This document shows positions 24,201 to 34,854 of a stretch of 64,000 bases of DNA, one piece after another. How positions within the stretch are numbered: position 1 is the first letter of the stretch; every line of letters starts with the position of its first letter. The stretch comes from Bubalus kerabau (Eukaryota > Chordata > Mammalia > Artiodactyla > Bovidae), in NCBI RefSeq assembly GCF_029407905.1, contig NC_073624.1:8878501-8942500 (forward strand), read 5' to 3'. The notes below the pieces were generated by a model. That model saw only the letters and a list, made by a program, of their open reading frames with translations. It was not told the origin of the DNA and ran no database searches. The translations under genes and the position numbers were made by a program.

Positions 24201-25097
24201 GGTCCAGTAGCTACCCCAGGATTCTCTTCCTCCCAGAGCCAGCTTCCAGCCAAAGCAGATGTCACAGCCAAGATTTCGTTTCTGAAATCGGCTCAGTTTC
24301 AACCCATTACTCCTCATTACTCTCCTGAACGACTCCTTCTTAGTCTTCTCCTCCTCCACGTTTGGTCCGTGCCCTTCAGAGGTTTGCAACAGGACTAATT
24401 TCTTGGCCCAGGGACAGGCCATCCATCTTCTTAATCTGACCTCATAAATCAGCCATCTGGGCCTCCTCAGGCACCCGTCCATGGCCCCCTCCACCCTTGG
24501 AGGCCTTTGGGCACCTCTCAGGGCAGCACCCACTGAGATCGCCAACCCCTCCAGGAGAGGGCCTGCTCCCCCAAAATGCCCAGCACCATCCTTCCTCCCC
24601 ACCGTGCCCCCCACCACCACCAACGACAGGTCGGGGGCTCCCAGCTGCTCCAGCAGGACTCCCACCAGCAGCCCGGGCAGCTGCCTCTCCTGTCAGCAGA
24701 CCCTTCTCCCGGAACAGGGACGTCTTAAGCTTGTTGGGATCAATTGCCCGTGTTGTTCCACTTAGTCCCCCTGCCAGGCCCTGACATCTTCACTGGAGGG
24801 GAGGAAACAAGGGCTTTCCAGGACTCTGGACCAATCCCTAAGGGACATGGCCTTGGGGTGGAGAATAAAGCAGGGTCTGGAGGGGGCGGGGCAGTTAGAA
24901 GCAGCCCAGAGTCTTTAGAAAAAGCCACAAGTAGCCCCCACCCACCCCACCCACCCCGCCGTCCCCGTAGCCCCTGGGGAGACCCGTGAGGGGCGGTAGG
25001 ACCAGCGGAGTCCAGTGCCAGGCCCGGCGCACAGGGAGCCCTCAAGTAAGCTTGCTAAGGGGCAGAGGAGGTGTGGCAACTCTGGTAAATAGAAATG
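21293..25097. other. Intergenic GC-rich unique DNA
   Basis: No supportable gene. A 13-base G run lies at 22365-22377. Open frames of 216 codons (24665-24015, minus) and 256 codons (22554-23324, plus) are Pro/Gly/Ser-rich without recognisable domains. 21640-21920 is a non-repeat patch with several AT-rich motifs that could be conserved. Confidence 0.45.
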
Positions 25098-25120
25098 GTG
25101 TGTGTGTGTGTGTGTGGTGT
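25098..25120. repeat. (GT)n microsatellite
   Basis: Ten or so GT units followed by imperfect GT-rich sequence to about 25160. Confidence 0.9.
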
Positions 25121-25189
25121 ATGCACTGTGTATATGTATGGGTTGTGTATGCGTGTCAGTGATTTCTTGGTGTGGACAAATCCCAAAGC

Positions 25190-25447
25190 CTGATGCTGAA
25201 GCTGAAGCTCCAATACTTTGCCACCTCATGCAAAGAACTGACTCATTTGAAAAGACCCTGATGCTGGGAAAGATTGAAGGTGGGAGGAGAAGGGGACAAC
25301 AAAGGACGAGATGGTTGGATGGCATCACCGACTCGATGAACATGAGTTTGAGCAGGCTCTGGGAATTGGTGATGGACAGGGAGGCCTGGCATGCTGCAGT
25401 CCATGGGGTCTCAAAGAGACGGACACAACTGAGCGACTGAACTGAAC
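25190..25447 (+). mobile_element. BovB 3'-end fragment
   Basis: Sense BovB 3' end (GATGCTGAAGCTGAAGCTCC to GAGCGACTGAACTGAAC). It abuts an antisense Bov-tA tail-to-tail. Confidence 0.9.
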
Positions 25448-25627
25448 TGTTCAGTCGCTAAGTTGTGTCTGACTCTTTTGCAACCCCATAGACTGTAGAC
25501 TGACTGGCTCCTCTATCCATGGGATTTCTCAGGCAAGAATACTGGAGTGGGTTGCCATTTCTTTCTCCAGGGTATCTTCCCAACCCAGGGATCAAACCCA
25601 GTCTCCTGCATTGGCAGGCTGGGAAGA
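25448..25627 (-). mobile_element. Bov-tA SINE, tail-to-tail with BovB
   Basis: Antisense Bov-tA from TGTTCAGTCGCTAAGTTGTG to the start of the tRNA-like head (AGTCTCCTGCATTGGCAGGC), slightly truncated. Confidence 0.88.
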
Positions 25628-26283
25628 CATCTTTGACTTGAACCCCCACTCAAAGACCCACTGGCCAAAAGATACACTTTAAGTTTATATAGTTAGTTGC
25701 TCAACTAAAATTGACTTAGCATCTGCTCTGTTCTGAGCAGGCAAATGATGAAAATGCAGCGGTAATAATAAAGATACAGTTCTGGTTTCGTGAGGTGTGT
25801 GTGCATGCTGGAAGGCTTCCTGGAGGAGGGGTGTTAACCTTGCAACAGACGGGAGAGATTTCGAATGATTAGATTAATGGTTCTAAAACTGGTCCAAGCC
25901 CAGGGGCACCTGGGAACTTTCAGAAATGTAGATTCTCTGGCTGAATCAGACACAGAAGATAAAGTGTCCTCCCAGTGTTTTTGAGACCCGCTGGGCTGGA
26001 CCGCAGGAAAATCAGCATCAGGAAAGCAAATTCTGGAAATTCTTCCTTCTGGCCAAGACTTTGAGGCCTCAAAGCGTGTTCTGGGCTTCTGTCCAGGTGC
26101 TGAACCATCCTTCAGGTCTATAAAGTGTGCTCCTGGGTTCTGGGCAAAGCAGAGAATGCTATTCAAAAAATTTGATATTTAGTATTTTTCCAAAGAGCAT
26201 GAAGATCGTCATCATGTGAAATACCAGAATCTCAGACATCTTATCTATTTTATCCCCCAAATTAGACAGTACTAAGATTGCTC

Positions 26284-26485
26284 AGGGCTTCCCAAGTGAC
26301 TCAGCGGTAAAGAATCTGCCTGCCAGTGCAGAAGATGCAAGGGACGTGGGGTCAATCCTTGGGTCGGGAAGATCCCCTGGAGAAGGGAATGGCAACCCAC
26401 TCCCATGGACAGAGGAGTCTGGCAGGCTACAGTCCGTGGGGTCCCAGAAGAGTCAGACACGACTTAGAGACTAAACAACAACAGG
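26284..26485 (+). mobile_element. Bov-tA SINE with internal deletion
   Basis: Head (GTAAAGAATCTGCCTGCC), body and tail (AGTCAGACACGACTTAGAGA) are present. The usual segment containing GTATTCTTGCCTGG between CCCACTCC and CATGGACAG is missing, so about 20 bases have been lost. Confidence 0.88.
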
Positions 26486-26859
26486 GTTGTTCTACAAAGT
26501 CAATGTACCTCCAGGCTTTCCCCACATGTGGACCATCTCCCTGCCCCCTGCTCTTGCCTCTGGGACCCCCTTCCATCCTTCCATCACCTTCCATTAGGAG
26601 TGGCTCTCGTAGGGGGTCTCTTGTCCCCTCTGGGCTTTGTCTGAAGATGTCTTCATCCTGTTCTTGTGAGACATGTTTACGTGATACAGATTCCAGTTGG
26701 ACAATGAATTCACTTCTGTTTTAGTCTTTGATAATATTGATTTCCAGGCTCCTAGCCTCTCTCGCTGCCATTAAGGAGTCTGCCACTCACAGGTGGGTCA
26801 TTTTCTCTTCTCTCAGCTTCTTGTAAGATTTCTTTGCTATTTTCCATCACTGTGATGGG

Positions 26860-27780
26860 TCCGTGTGTGGGTTTTAGGTTTGTTTGTTTTTTTTTTTTTA
26901 ATCCCTTGCTTAGGATTTATTGTGCTCCCTGAACTGAAATTAATGTCTTTTATCAATTCTGGAAAATTCTCAGCCATCATCTCTTCGAATAACGACTGTC
27001 TCTCCTGTATTCGGTTGTCTCCCTCTGGCCCTCCGTGTAGCTGTGCATTATTTCTCATCCCAACCTCCTCTTCTTAGCCTATATCTCATATTTTCTGGCT
27101 TTTCCTCTGTCCTGCATTTGCGCATTTCTGCTCCATCTTCTAGTTCACTGATCCCCTCCTGAACTGGGTCTACATGCTGGTCCTCCCATCTGCGGAGTTT
27201 TGTGTTTCAGTTATTACGTTTTTCATTTCTAGAAGTTCTACCTGGCTCTTTTTCAATCTCTTGGATCACTTTTATAGTCTTTTTTTTCCCCTCCTTGTCT
27301 GTATTCTCAATTCTTTCTTGAAACATTTTTAACTTATTTTTATTCTAGTTCTGATCACTCAAACATCTGAAATCTTTTGATCTAGTTTTGCATGCGTGGT
27401 TTCTGCTGACTCTGACTCATCATGGATTGTTTTCTCATGTGTTTTGCAATTTGAGATTGTACCCAAATGATATTCTGTAGGAACCCCCAAGGACCTAGAA
27501 TTCATGGGTGTGCTCTGGCCATGTGCCCCAGGTCTATCCACCCAACACCACTTTAGGTTAATTTCTGGGCTTGGGGTTTTCTGGACCACTGATCTCACAA
27601 ATTGGAGCCCCAATTGCTAGTGAAGATCAGCCTAAATTGACATGTTCTCAGGAAGGAATCTTTTTATCTTCATTCATTGTAGGGCCCCGGACACATGAAT
27701 ATCCTTGCTCTCTTTCTTTGCTAAAAGTTTGGTTTTTACAGCCCAACCTTATGCTGAGTGTACTGCCTTGGAGGGTCCCA
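26860..27780. repeat. T-rich old L1-like remnant
   Basis: TTTTTCATTTCTAGAAGTTC, CTAGTTCACTGATCCCCTCC and similar phrases resemble ancient mammalian LINE sequence. I could not assign family or borders. Confidence 0.35.
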
Positions 27781-27852
27781 GCTTGAGATACAGATCTCAC
27801 TTCACATTCCCAAGCTCCCACAAGCTCTAGATAAGACAATGTCTTGTGGGTT

Positions 27853-28049
27853 AGTTGCTAAGTTGTGTCACTTTTGTGACCCCATGGACTGCAGCCCACC
27901 AGAGTCATCTGTCCATGGGATTTCCCAGGCAAGAGTGCTGGAGTGGCTTGCCATTTTCCTTCTCCAGGGGATCTTCCTGACCCAGGGATTGAACCCGCAT
28001 CTCCTGCTTGGCAAGTGGGTTCTTTACCACCGAGCCACCTGGGAGGCCC
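27853..28049 (-). mobile_element. Bov-tA SINE, near full length
   Basis: Antisense tail, body and head (GGGATTGAACCCGCATCTCC, GAGCCACCTGGGAGGCCC). Confidence 0.88.
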
Positions 28050-28706
28050 CAAAGATAACGTGTGCATTGCAGTTAAAACCCAGTTCTAGGCTCCTGTTAG
28101 CAAATGCCTCAAGGCAGTGTTTGCTTCTAGTTCCAGTATCAGTTCCCACATCATTACTGGCTCTTAGGAATTTCCCTTACTTTCTTGCAAACTTAGCTAT
28201 GCATTGAGTAAAGAAGTTTGTAATAACTGAACCTACGTTTTTAGGTGTTTTTGTAGCAAGAGTGTCCCTCAACCCCCAGAGGATCTGCCTATAGCAGAAC
28301 AAATACTTGTTCACCAAACCATCTCTTCTTCCTTTGGGGCTCACACCTAGACCGCAGCCCTAGCTACCCTCAACCCTTGCAGCTAAGCATGTAGCATGTC
28401 CAGTGGAACTCTTCCCAGATCAGGATTGTGAAAACCTCCCACACGATCCACAGGGAAAGATGGCAGAGTGACAAGACAGATGAGCCTGCATCCTTAATCA
28501 CTGCTTGAAGGAGCACTGCCTGCCATTTCAAACGTTAGATGAATAAGAAAAAAAGCCCCTGGGACTTAACCTGTGACAGCAGCTTGTGTTCTTTAGGCTA
28601 CTGGTCCACCATTTGTCAGAATTAAAGTCTCACGTAGAATTGTCCTGTAGTTTAGTATTAATCTCACGAGGCAGCAGTGAGCAAGGGTGTGAAGCAAGAT
28701 CTTAAC
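28050..28706. other. Intergenic DNA, nothing recognised
   Basis: Unique sequence with no gene or repeat I can name. Confidence 0.4.
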
Positions 28707-28707
28707 T

Positions 28708-28990
28708 ACCTGCCTGGGAATTGAACCTGGGTAGCCTGGATGAAGGGCTTCCCTGGTGGCTGAGGTAGTAAAGAATCTGCCTGCAATGTGGGAGACCTGG
28801 GTTCAATCTCGGGGTTGGGCAGATCCCCCGCAGGAGGGCATGGCAACCCACCGCAGCATTCTTGCCTGGAGAATCCCTATGGACAGAGGAACCTGGTGGG
28901 CTACCATCCATGGGGTAACAAAGAGTCAGACATGACTGAGTGACTAAGCTGGATGAGAACCAGAAATCCTAGCCACCAGACCAGCAAGGG
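28708..28990 (-). pseudogene. tRNA-Glu-like relic split by a Bov-tA insertion
   Basis: On the minus strand, 28990-28949 followed directly by 28744-28708 reads as a tRNA-Glu-like cloverleaf. The D-arm region is TGGTCTGGTGGCTAGGATT, the anticodon stem-loop region TTTCTGGTTCTCATCC (CTC at the anticodon), and the T-arm GGTTCAATTCCCAGG. The acceptor stem pairs only partly. A Bov-tA (28745-28948) sits within it. It could be a dead tRNA gene or the head of an old tRNA-Glu-derived SINE. Confidence 0.55.
28745..28948 (+). mobile_element. Bov-tA SINE inside a tRNA-Glu-like relic
   Basis: Full-length Bov-tA from GGGCTTCCCTGGTGGCTGAG to GACATGACTGAGTGACTAAG, flanked by the direct repeat CTGGATGA at 28736-28743 and 28949-28956. 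Confidence 0.88.
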
Positions 28991-29032
28991 CTAGAGGCTG
29001 GAAGATATTTTTCCCTGGATCTTTGCTCCCAG

Positions 29033-29814
29033 TGAAAAATGCATTTATTACGAAGGCAGAAACTACAAATGCAGGCACCGAGTTTATTATTAGAGACAAA
29101 GTACAGCAAGTGGAGGAGCGCACAGAGAAACAGCTTATTAAATGAGATAGAAGCAAGGCCGGGATGCACACCCGGACGGGAAGGGCGTGGGTGTGCCCCA
29201 GTGAGGAAGAAGGCAGTAAAGAGGTGGCTAAGTCAGTTATATAGGTCAGTTCTTCGGGGCCTTTGTCTTCCTTCAGGCCAATTATCTGATTTTTTTTTCC
29301 ACACCTGACCTACCCTGAGACCCTCCCCTGGGTGTGCACGTACCCCTCAGCTAAGATGAATCTCGAAGTGAAGTCTTCTGGGAGGAGCAAGCCTCATATG
29401 ACCTGGCATTATCCCTTGACTTTTGACCCACAAGGAGCCTTTGTGTGCATATGTAGTGTCTCCCTTGTCCCCAAAGAGGTGGGGAGCCGAGATCCCTTAA
29501 TCCTTTACTCAAACAGAGTTTTGCCCCTCTTTGTCCTTGCCATGGCTATTACCTTAAGATGTTTACAAGAGAGAAACACTGGCTTTTTACCCTATTTCTT
29601 TTATTACTTTCATTTCAGAGGGCAAAAAAGAACCTGTTTGTAAATGCCTTAACTGGAACCCACCTATCTCTTGTCTCAGGAAATGTTAACAGTTCTAAGT
29701 ATCCAGCCTGAAGCCCACTGCTCTGTGGCCCGTGAAATGCAAACAGGAGGCCAGTTGTAAACATCTAGCCTGGGGCCCATCTATCTCCTAACTCAAACCT
29801 GTACAATCTTTTCA
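29033..29814 (-). mobile_element. Probable solo LTR of an endogenous retrovirus (class I-like)
   Basis: Read on the minus strand it has an LTR layout: a long U3-like part, a TATA-like motif (CTATATAACTG near 29243-29233), then two AATAAA signals close to the far end and a TG...CA-type border (29033/29814 approximate). No gag, pol or env reading frame is present on either side, so it is a solo LTR. Family and exact ends are not established. Confidence 0.55.
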
Positions 29815-30486
29815 GGCCTTAGGGGCTTCAAGTGTGTGTATTCAAGGGGTTCCCAGGATGCAAGACCATGGCTCACAGAGCCTGAGTGGCTTACTGGAGT
29901 TGCAAGTGGGATATTGGTTTGAGAAAGATGCCCCTTCTCTGCCTTGTCACCATTCTATGCCAGGCCTGCACTGGCCGCTAGGTCCCCAGGCCATGCAGGT
30001 GAGGCCAGCTCTTGAGGAGCTCCTGTGTACTGGGGACACAGATGCAGACATAGGCAAGCCTGGGATGAGAAGATAATGGTGGTCGTGGGTTGTAGTGGAG
30101 TGATGACTCAGGTGATGACCCACTCAGACCGAGGGTCAGGGCGTGGCTGGGAAGTACCAGGTTGCCAGCTCCAAGCTTCAGGTCCCTGGAGACAGAATCA
30201 GGCAGGCCCTGCTCTGTTCCCTGCAGGCGAGATTCCAGAGGGCAGCCCGGCCCGCCTGGCAGGGAGGGGCCCGGGCATGCTCTGGAGGTGGGCATGTGGC
30301 CCAGAGCTGGCAGGACGTTGAGGCTGCCTCATGCAGAAAAACCTCATCTCCACAGTCCTTAATGACACCTTGCTTGGTCTCTGGAGTCCTCAGCTCACCC
30401 ACTGTGCGTGCATGTCTTCAAGAGGCCACAAACCTGTGTTCATTGACCACTTCTGCAGGGATGAGGGCCACCACTGGGCATTGGTG
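29815..30486. other. Intergenic DNA between two solo LTRs
   Basis: Unique sequence without recognised gene, retroviral reading frame or repeat. Confidence 0.45.
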
Positions 30487-30960
30487 ACATTGTAGGGATA
30501 CAGTTGTTAGGGGAACATTGATTGAAACTGCCCACCCTGGCCAGGCACCATGGTAACCATTTTCGTGAGGTCCTGGCAAGGAACAGGTAACTAATAAGCC
30601 ACCACCAACCGGAAGAGTTCAGGAAAGGCCAAAAGGAGGTGCCATGTGTCCTGCCATCTCCCAGAATCCTTCTCGCTGGAATCCATCTTGGCTGAGCAAC
30701 ACGTGCACCACCAGGAAGGAGCCTGAGTCAGAATGATTGGCCAAAGACAACCCAGAAAAAGAAATCCCATCACCATAAAACCCAAGACTTGGAGCCACGT
30801 GGCCGAGCAGTCCTCCTGGGTTCCTTTATCCTCCTGCTCTCCCGCCGGGCACCCCTTCCCAATAAAGTCAGCTTCTGTGTCTCCTCAGACAATTCATTTC
30901 TGAGTGTTAGACAAGAGCCCCCTTTTGGGACCTGGAAGGGGTCCCCCTTCCTGCAACACA
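30487..30960 (+). mobile_element. Probable solo LTR of an endogenous retrovirus (class I-like)
   Basis: Plus-strand LTR-like layout: start near TGTAGGGATACAGTTGTTAG, a CCAAT-type motif (GATTGGCCAAAG), a TATA-like CATAAAACCC, AATAAA at about 30862 with following TCTGTGTCTCC, and an end near CTTCCTGCAACA. No internal retroviral genes are present. No clear target duplication was found. Confidence 0.6.
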
Positions 30961-31189
30961 GAGACACATCAGGCCAGAGAATGGGCTTCTGGATCCCCGC
31001 CCCCCCGTCAGTGGCTCACAGCCTATAGGACAAGGAAGGGCCCCCTGCTGGGAACTGACCACGTCTCCTCCTCTGCCCCCTCCAACTCTGGTAACAGCGC
31101 TGTCCACAGCCCCCCTACCTCCCACCCACAAGATCACACGTGTGGTAAGTGGTCCCTACTAGCAAAGGTGTGAGTTAGAATGACCCAGT

Positions 31190-31540
31190 TGTGATGTCGC
31201 TTTTATGTGTCAACCTGGCTGGGCTGTGGTGCTCAGCTGCTTAGTCAAGCGCTGTGTAGACGTAGCTCTGAGGGTAATTTGTGGGTGTGATAACATTTAC
31301 GATCAGTTGACCTTGAGTAAAGGAGATGGCTCTCCATGAGGTGGGTAGGCCTCATCGAATGGGTAAAAGGCCTTAAGAGCAAAAACAGAGGCTTTCCAGA
31401 GAAAAGGGGACTCTGCTTCCAGACTGGAACACGAAAGTTCTGCCTGAGTTCCCAGCCTGCCTAGGATTTGCCAGCCTCCAGTCATGCAAGCTGATCTCTT
31501 CAAATAAGTCTCTCAATTCCCTTCTCTCTCTTTCCCTCTC
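31190..31540. repeat. Old interspersed repeat, family not assigned
   Basis: GTGTCAACCTGGCTGGGCTG, GTTGACCTTGAGTAAAGGAG and ATGCAAGCTGATCTCTTCAA are phrases I associate with a widespread ancient mammalian repeat, but I cannot name the family with confidence. Confidence 0.45.
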
Positions 31541-32510
31541 AATTGCCTCTCAGCCTCCTCAACCAAACCACAGTCTCAAGAGCTTCCTGTGGACCACACA
31601 CAGAGGGGTGGCCCCTGTCTTTCCATTCCTGGTGCCCTTGCAAGGAATTCAGACTCATGTAGGACGCCAACCCTCACGCATTGCAGACCCCAGCCAGAGG
31701 GTTGGCAAAGGTGGCCCAGCTTGGAAAAAGCCTTTGAGGGACAGGCTGAGCGTTCTGCACTTTTCTCTGGAATGTTGTTCCCACCCCACCTCAACCTGAG
31801 CCTGACTCCCACCCACCCAAAATAAAATGTCTGAGTGCATTCCACACCCTGGGGAGCTGCCGGAATGGGACAAGATCACGGCCAGGGTAGCCCAGCCCAG
31901 CCTAGCTCCCGGAAGAGCTCAGTGGACAGAGGAGACCCGCACAGCCATCTGGGGAAATGGACAGTCACTGGGCCGCACTTGCCCAGCACTCACTTCACGG
32001 CCACAGGGAGCCGAGGGTTTTGGGAGACAAAGTGCCACTTAAAAGCCCATCGTCTCCTACCGCCCTCCTGCCCTGAGCTCCATAGATCATAAATTCCAGA
32101 GGGCAGAGGGGGGCTCATGCTGGGGTCAGAGGTCACAACCCAGCTCCGTCCGTTGCTGCAGATGGAGGCCCCCAGAGAATAAGGTGCAAAGGGTGATATC
32201 AGCCCCAGGCATCCTTGTCAACCCCCGACATTTCCTGGGCCAGCCCTCTGACCTTGACAGGGACTATTTTGGCCACTGCCCTGCGCTCCAGAGAAAAGTA
32301 ACCCTCCTCTGCCCCTTCTTCCTCTGGTTATCCCACCGTGGAGTAGAGCCTCTGGGTGTTTAGGGTTAAAGAGCAGAGGGAAAGCTGTGAACACAGACGA
32401 TATTAAGGAAACTCAGAAGCCTGCAGACTACTGGAAAGGGTAGTTCATTTTCACTTGCATCTTAAACCCCGTGGAGCCAACTGGGAATAGCACAGACCTC
32501 AGTGTCAACT
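31541..32510. other. Intergenic DNA, nothing recognised
   Basis: Unique sequence; short open frames only. Confidence 0.4.
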
Positions 32511-32512
32511 AC

Positions 32513-32738
32513 GGGCTTCCCAGGTGATTCAACGGTAAAGAATCTTGCCTGCCCATGCAGGAGACGAAAGAGATGCAGGTTTGATCCCTGGATCAGAAAG
32601 ATACCTTGGAATAGGAAATGGCAACCCACTCCAGTATTCTTGCCTGGAAAATCCCACGGACAGAGGAGCCTGGCGGGCTGCCGTCCACGGGGTCGCGAAG
32701 AGTCGGACACGACTGGGCTCAGCACAGCAGCAGCAGTG
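32513..32738 (+). mobile_element. Bov-tA SINE, CpG-retaining, with AGC tail
   Basis: Full-length, with several CpGs still intact in body and tail (GGGTCGCGAAGAGTCGGACA), suggesting a young copy. The tail runs into CAGCAGCAGCAGTG. CAGTGTCA occurs at both edges as a possible target duplication. Confidence 0.88.
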
Positions 32739-33020
32739 TCAGCCGAGTCGGGACTGGAAATCTCGGCCCTGCCTTTGAGTGGTGGAGGGCCCTGGGCGTC
32801 ACCTCACCACTCTGAGACTCCATCTCCTTGTCCCACAGATATGGGAATAACAGCATCCCCTTCACCAAGTGGCCATGAGGGTGAAGGACCACACTGGAAG
32901 TGCTTAGCCGGCATCTGGCGCTCTATGCCCAGAGCTCCCAACCCCTCTTCTCATCCCTCCTTCTGTCCCTGCCTGAGAAGCTTGTGGGGACACAGGACGT
33001 GTAACGACTAATATGATTCC

Positions 33021-33032
33021 GGGGGGGGGGGG
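33021..33032 (+). repeat. Poly-G run
   Basis: Twelve consecutive G in GC-rich unique sequence. Confidence 0.9.
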
Positions 33033-33151
33033 ATGGGAGGGTCAGAGAAGACGACGTGAATGACAGGGAGGGATTTCAGGTGGGGAGGAGGGTCTCAAAG
33101 GCGTTTTAGGGGCGTTTTCTGTGCCCCTGGATACACTTTAGAAGCAGAGGC

Positions 33152-33361
33152 ATGGGACTTCCCTGGTGGTTCAGTGGTTAAGAACCCGCCTTGCAATGCA
33201 GGCGATGTGGGTTCCATCCCTGTTTGGGGGACTAAGATCCCATGTGTCACAGGGCAACTAAGCCCGTACCCGGCAACTAGAGAGAAGCCCTCGCTCTGCA
33301 ATAAAGATCCCACATGATGCAAGACCCTACAGAGACAATAAAATTAAAAAAAAAAAAAAAA
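33152..33361 (+). mobile_element. CHR-type SINE with poly(A) tail
   Basis: Head GGACTTCCCTGGTGGTTCAG, B-box-like GTGGGTTCCATCCC, body ACTAAGATCCCATGTGTCAC, ending in AATAAAATT plus a run of about 16 A. Confidence 0.88.
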
Positions 33362-33789
33362 GAAGAAGTAGGGGCTTGGATGGAGGAGATGAAGGCTTCC
33401 TCTCAGGCCAGGGCTACAGATGGACTGAGCAGCCTCCTTCTCCGTGAAGGGAAGGACGGGGGTGAGGGCCCTGTGGAGTCCCAAGGCCGCGAGGCATCAT
33501 CATCTCTACAGCAAGTCACGTTCCTGAGGAATCGGACCACACAGGAGTGAGGCTCCAGAAACCCCTGGCCAGGCATGAGAGCCGCAGAAGAGAGGAGGCC
33601 AGCCTCTAAGAGAGGATGTGTCTCCCTGTCCAGAACCACCTACTGTGCGCCGCCCTTACTGTGCGCCTTCCTTCTGCCCATGGAGGAAGCAGGACCACAG
33701 GGGCGGAGGGTCTTACCGTGCATTCCACAAGCTTCTTGTGGCTGCAACATGAGCTGGTATGGAGCAGCCCTTGAGACACGTAGCTGCTG

Positions 33790-34080
33790 TTAAAGGGCTT
33801 CAAAGATTGGGAAACTGAAGCCCAGAAGGACGTGACACCCCTGGGCTGACACAGCTCAAGCCTTCTGAGGACTCGGACCCAAGGAAACCCCCGCTCAGCA
33901 GCTTCTTTGCTACATAAACTTGATGGAAGGAATTCTCCTGTGCCTCGGTTTTCCTGTCTGTAAAAAATTAAAGACATCAAAGTATCCTGTGCCCTGGCCC
34001 TAAGGATGAAATGAAATAACTCATGTGAAAGAGCCTCATCAGATGCCTAACATAATAAACCTTGATTAAAATGACTGTCC
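33790..34080. repeat. MIR remnants
   Basis: 33795-33850 reads as antisense MIR (GATTGGGAAACTGAAGCCCA). 33930-34075 reads as sense MIR (CTCGGTTTTCCTGTCTGTAA, GATGAAATGAAATAACTCAT). Confidence 0.55.
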
Positions 34081-34142
34081 AGACCACAGTGCTATTATTC
34101 TAATTTTCTCCCATTAAGCACTCTGTATTTGCTAAATGAGTG

Positions 34143-34850
34143 ATTTTTTTAAACATTGTATTATGAAAGTTTCAAATACACAGCCAAGTGGAAAGAATTT
34201 GTAATGAACACCCAGATTCTATAACAGTAGAATTCTACCATTTACATTTCATAATACTTGCTTTATCAATATCCATCTATCAATCTGTCTTACTTTTTGA
34301 TGCATTTCAAAGTAAATTGATGATGTCAGTCCAATTCCCCTTCAATGCTTCCTGGTTTACTGTTTGGGGAGGGGGGTGAAATTTACATACAGTGAAATGC
34401 ACAAAACTTAAAAGTCGTTTGCATATAAACATGTAATACAAACCCATATCGGAATAAAGGATATGACTATCATCCCAGAGGGGCTTCCCAGGTGGCTCAG
34501 TGGTAAAGAATCTGCCTGCCAATGAAGGAGACACAGGAGACTTAGTTTGATCCCTGGGTTGAGAAGATCCCCTGGAGAAGGAAATGGCTACCCACTCCAG
34601 TATTCTTGCCTGGGAAATCCCATGAACAGAGGAGCCTGGCAGGCTACGGTCCATGGGGGTCACAGAGTTGGACACGACCCAGCAACTGAGCACACGTCAT
34701 CCCAGAAAGTGTCCTCCCGCCTCTTTGCAGGCAGTCCTGCCCCTGCTTCCAGAAGGCAACCACTGTTCTGATTTGTTTCCACTACAGGTTAATCTTCCTG
34801 TTGTAGAATTTCACATGATGCAGAACAGGATTCATAACACAGGGCTGTGT
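34143..34850. repeat. Old L1 3'-region element interrupted by Bov-tA
   Basis: ACATACAGTGAAATGCACAA on the left and AACCACTGTTCTGATTTGTT on the right are parts of one ancient L1 3' region, now separated by the Bov-tA at 34480-34695. Confidence 0.65.
34480..34695 (+). mobile_element. Bov-tA SINE inserted in an L1 relic
   Basis: Full-length, from GGGGCTTCCCAGGTGGCTCA to the tail GACACGACCCAGCAACTGAG. The target duplication is visible as TCATCCCAGA on both sides (about 34470-34479 and 34697-34706). Confidence 0.9.
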
Positions 34851-34854
34851 GTAC

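Noticed and set aside
24015..24665. 216-codon minus-strand open frame
   Set aside because: No family resemblance and no gene structure around it.
29033..30960. A complete endogenous retrovirus between the two LTR-like units
   Set aside because: The units are in opposite orientation and only about 670 bp of unrelated sequence lies between them, with no retroviral reading frame.
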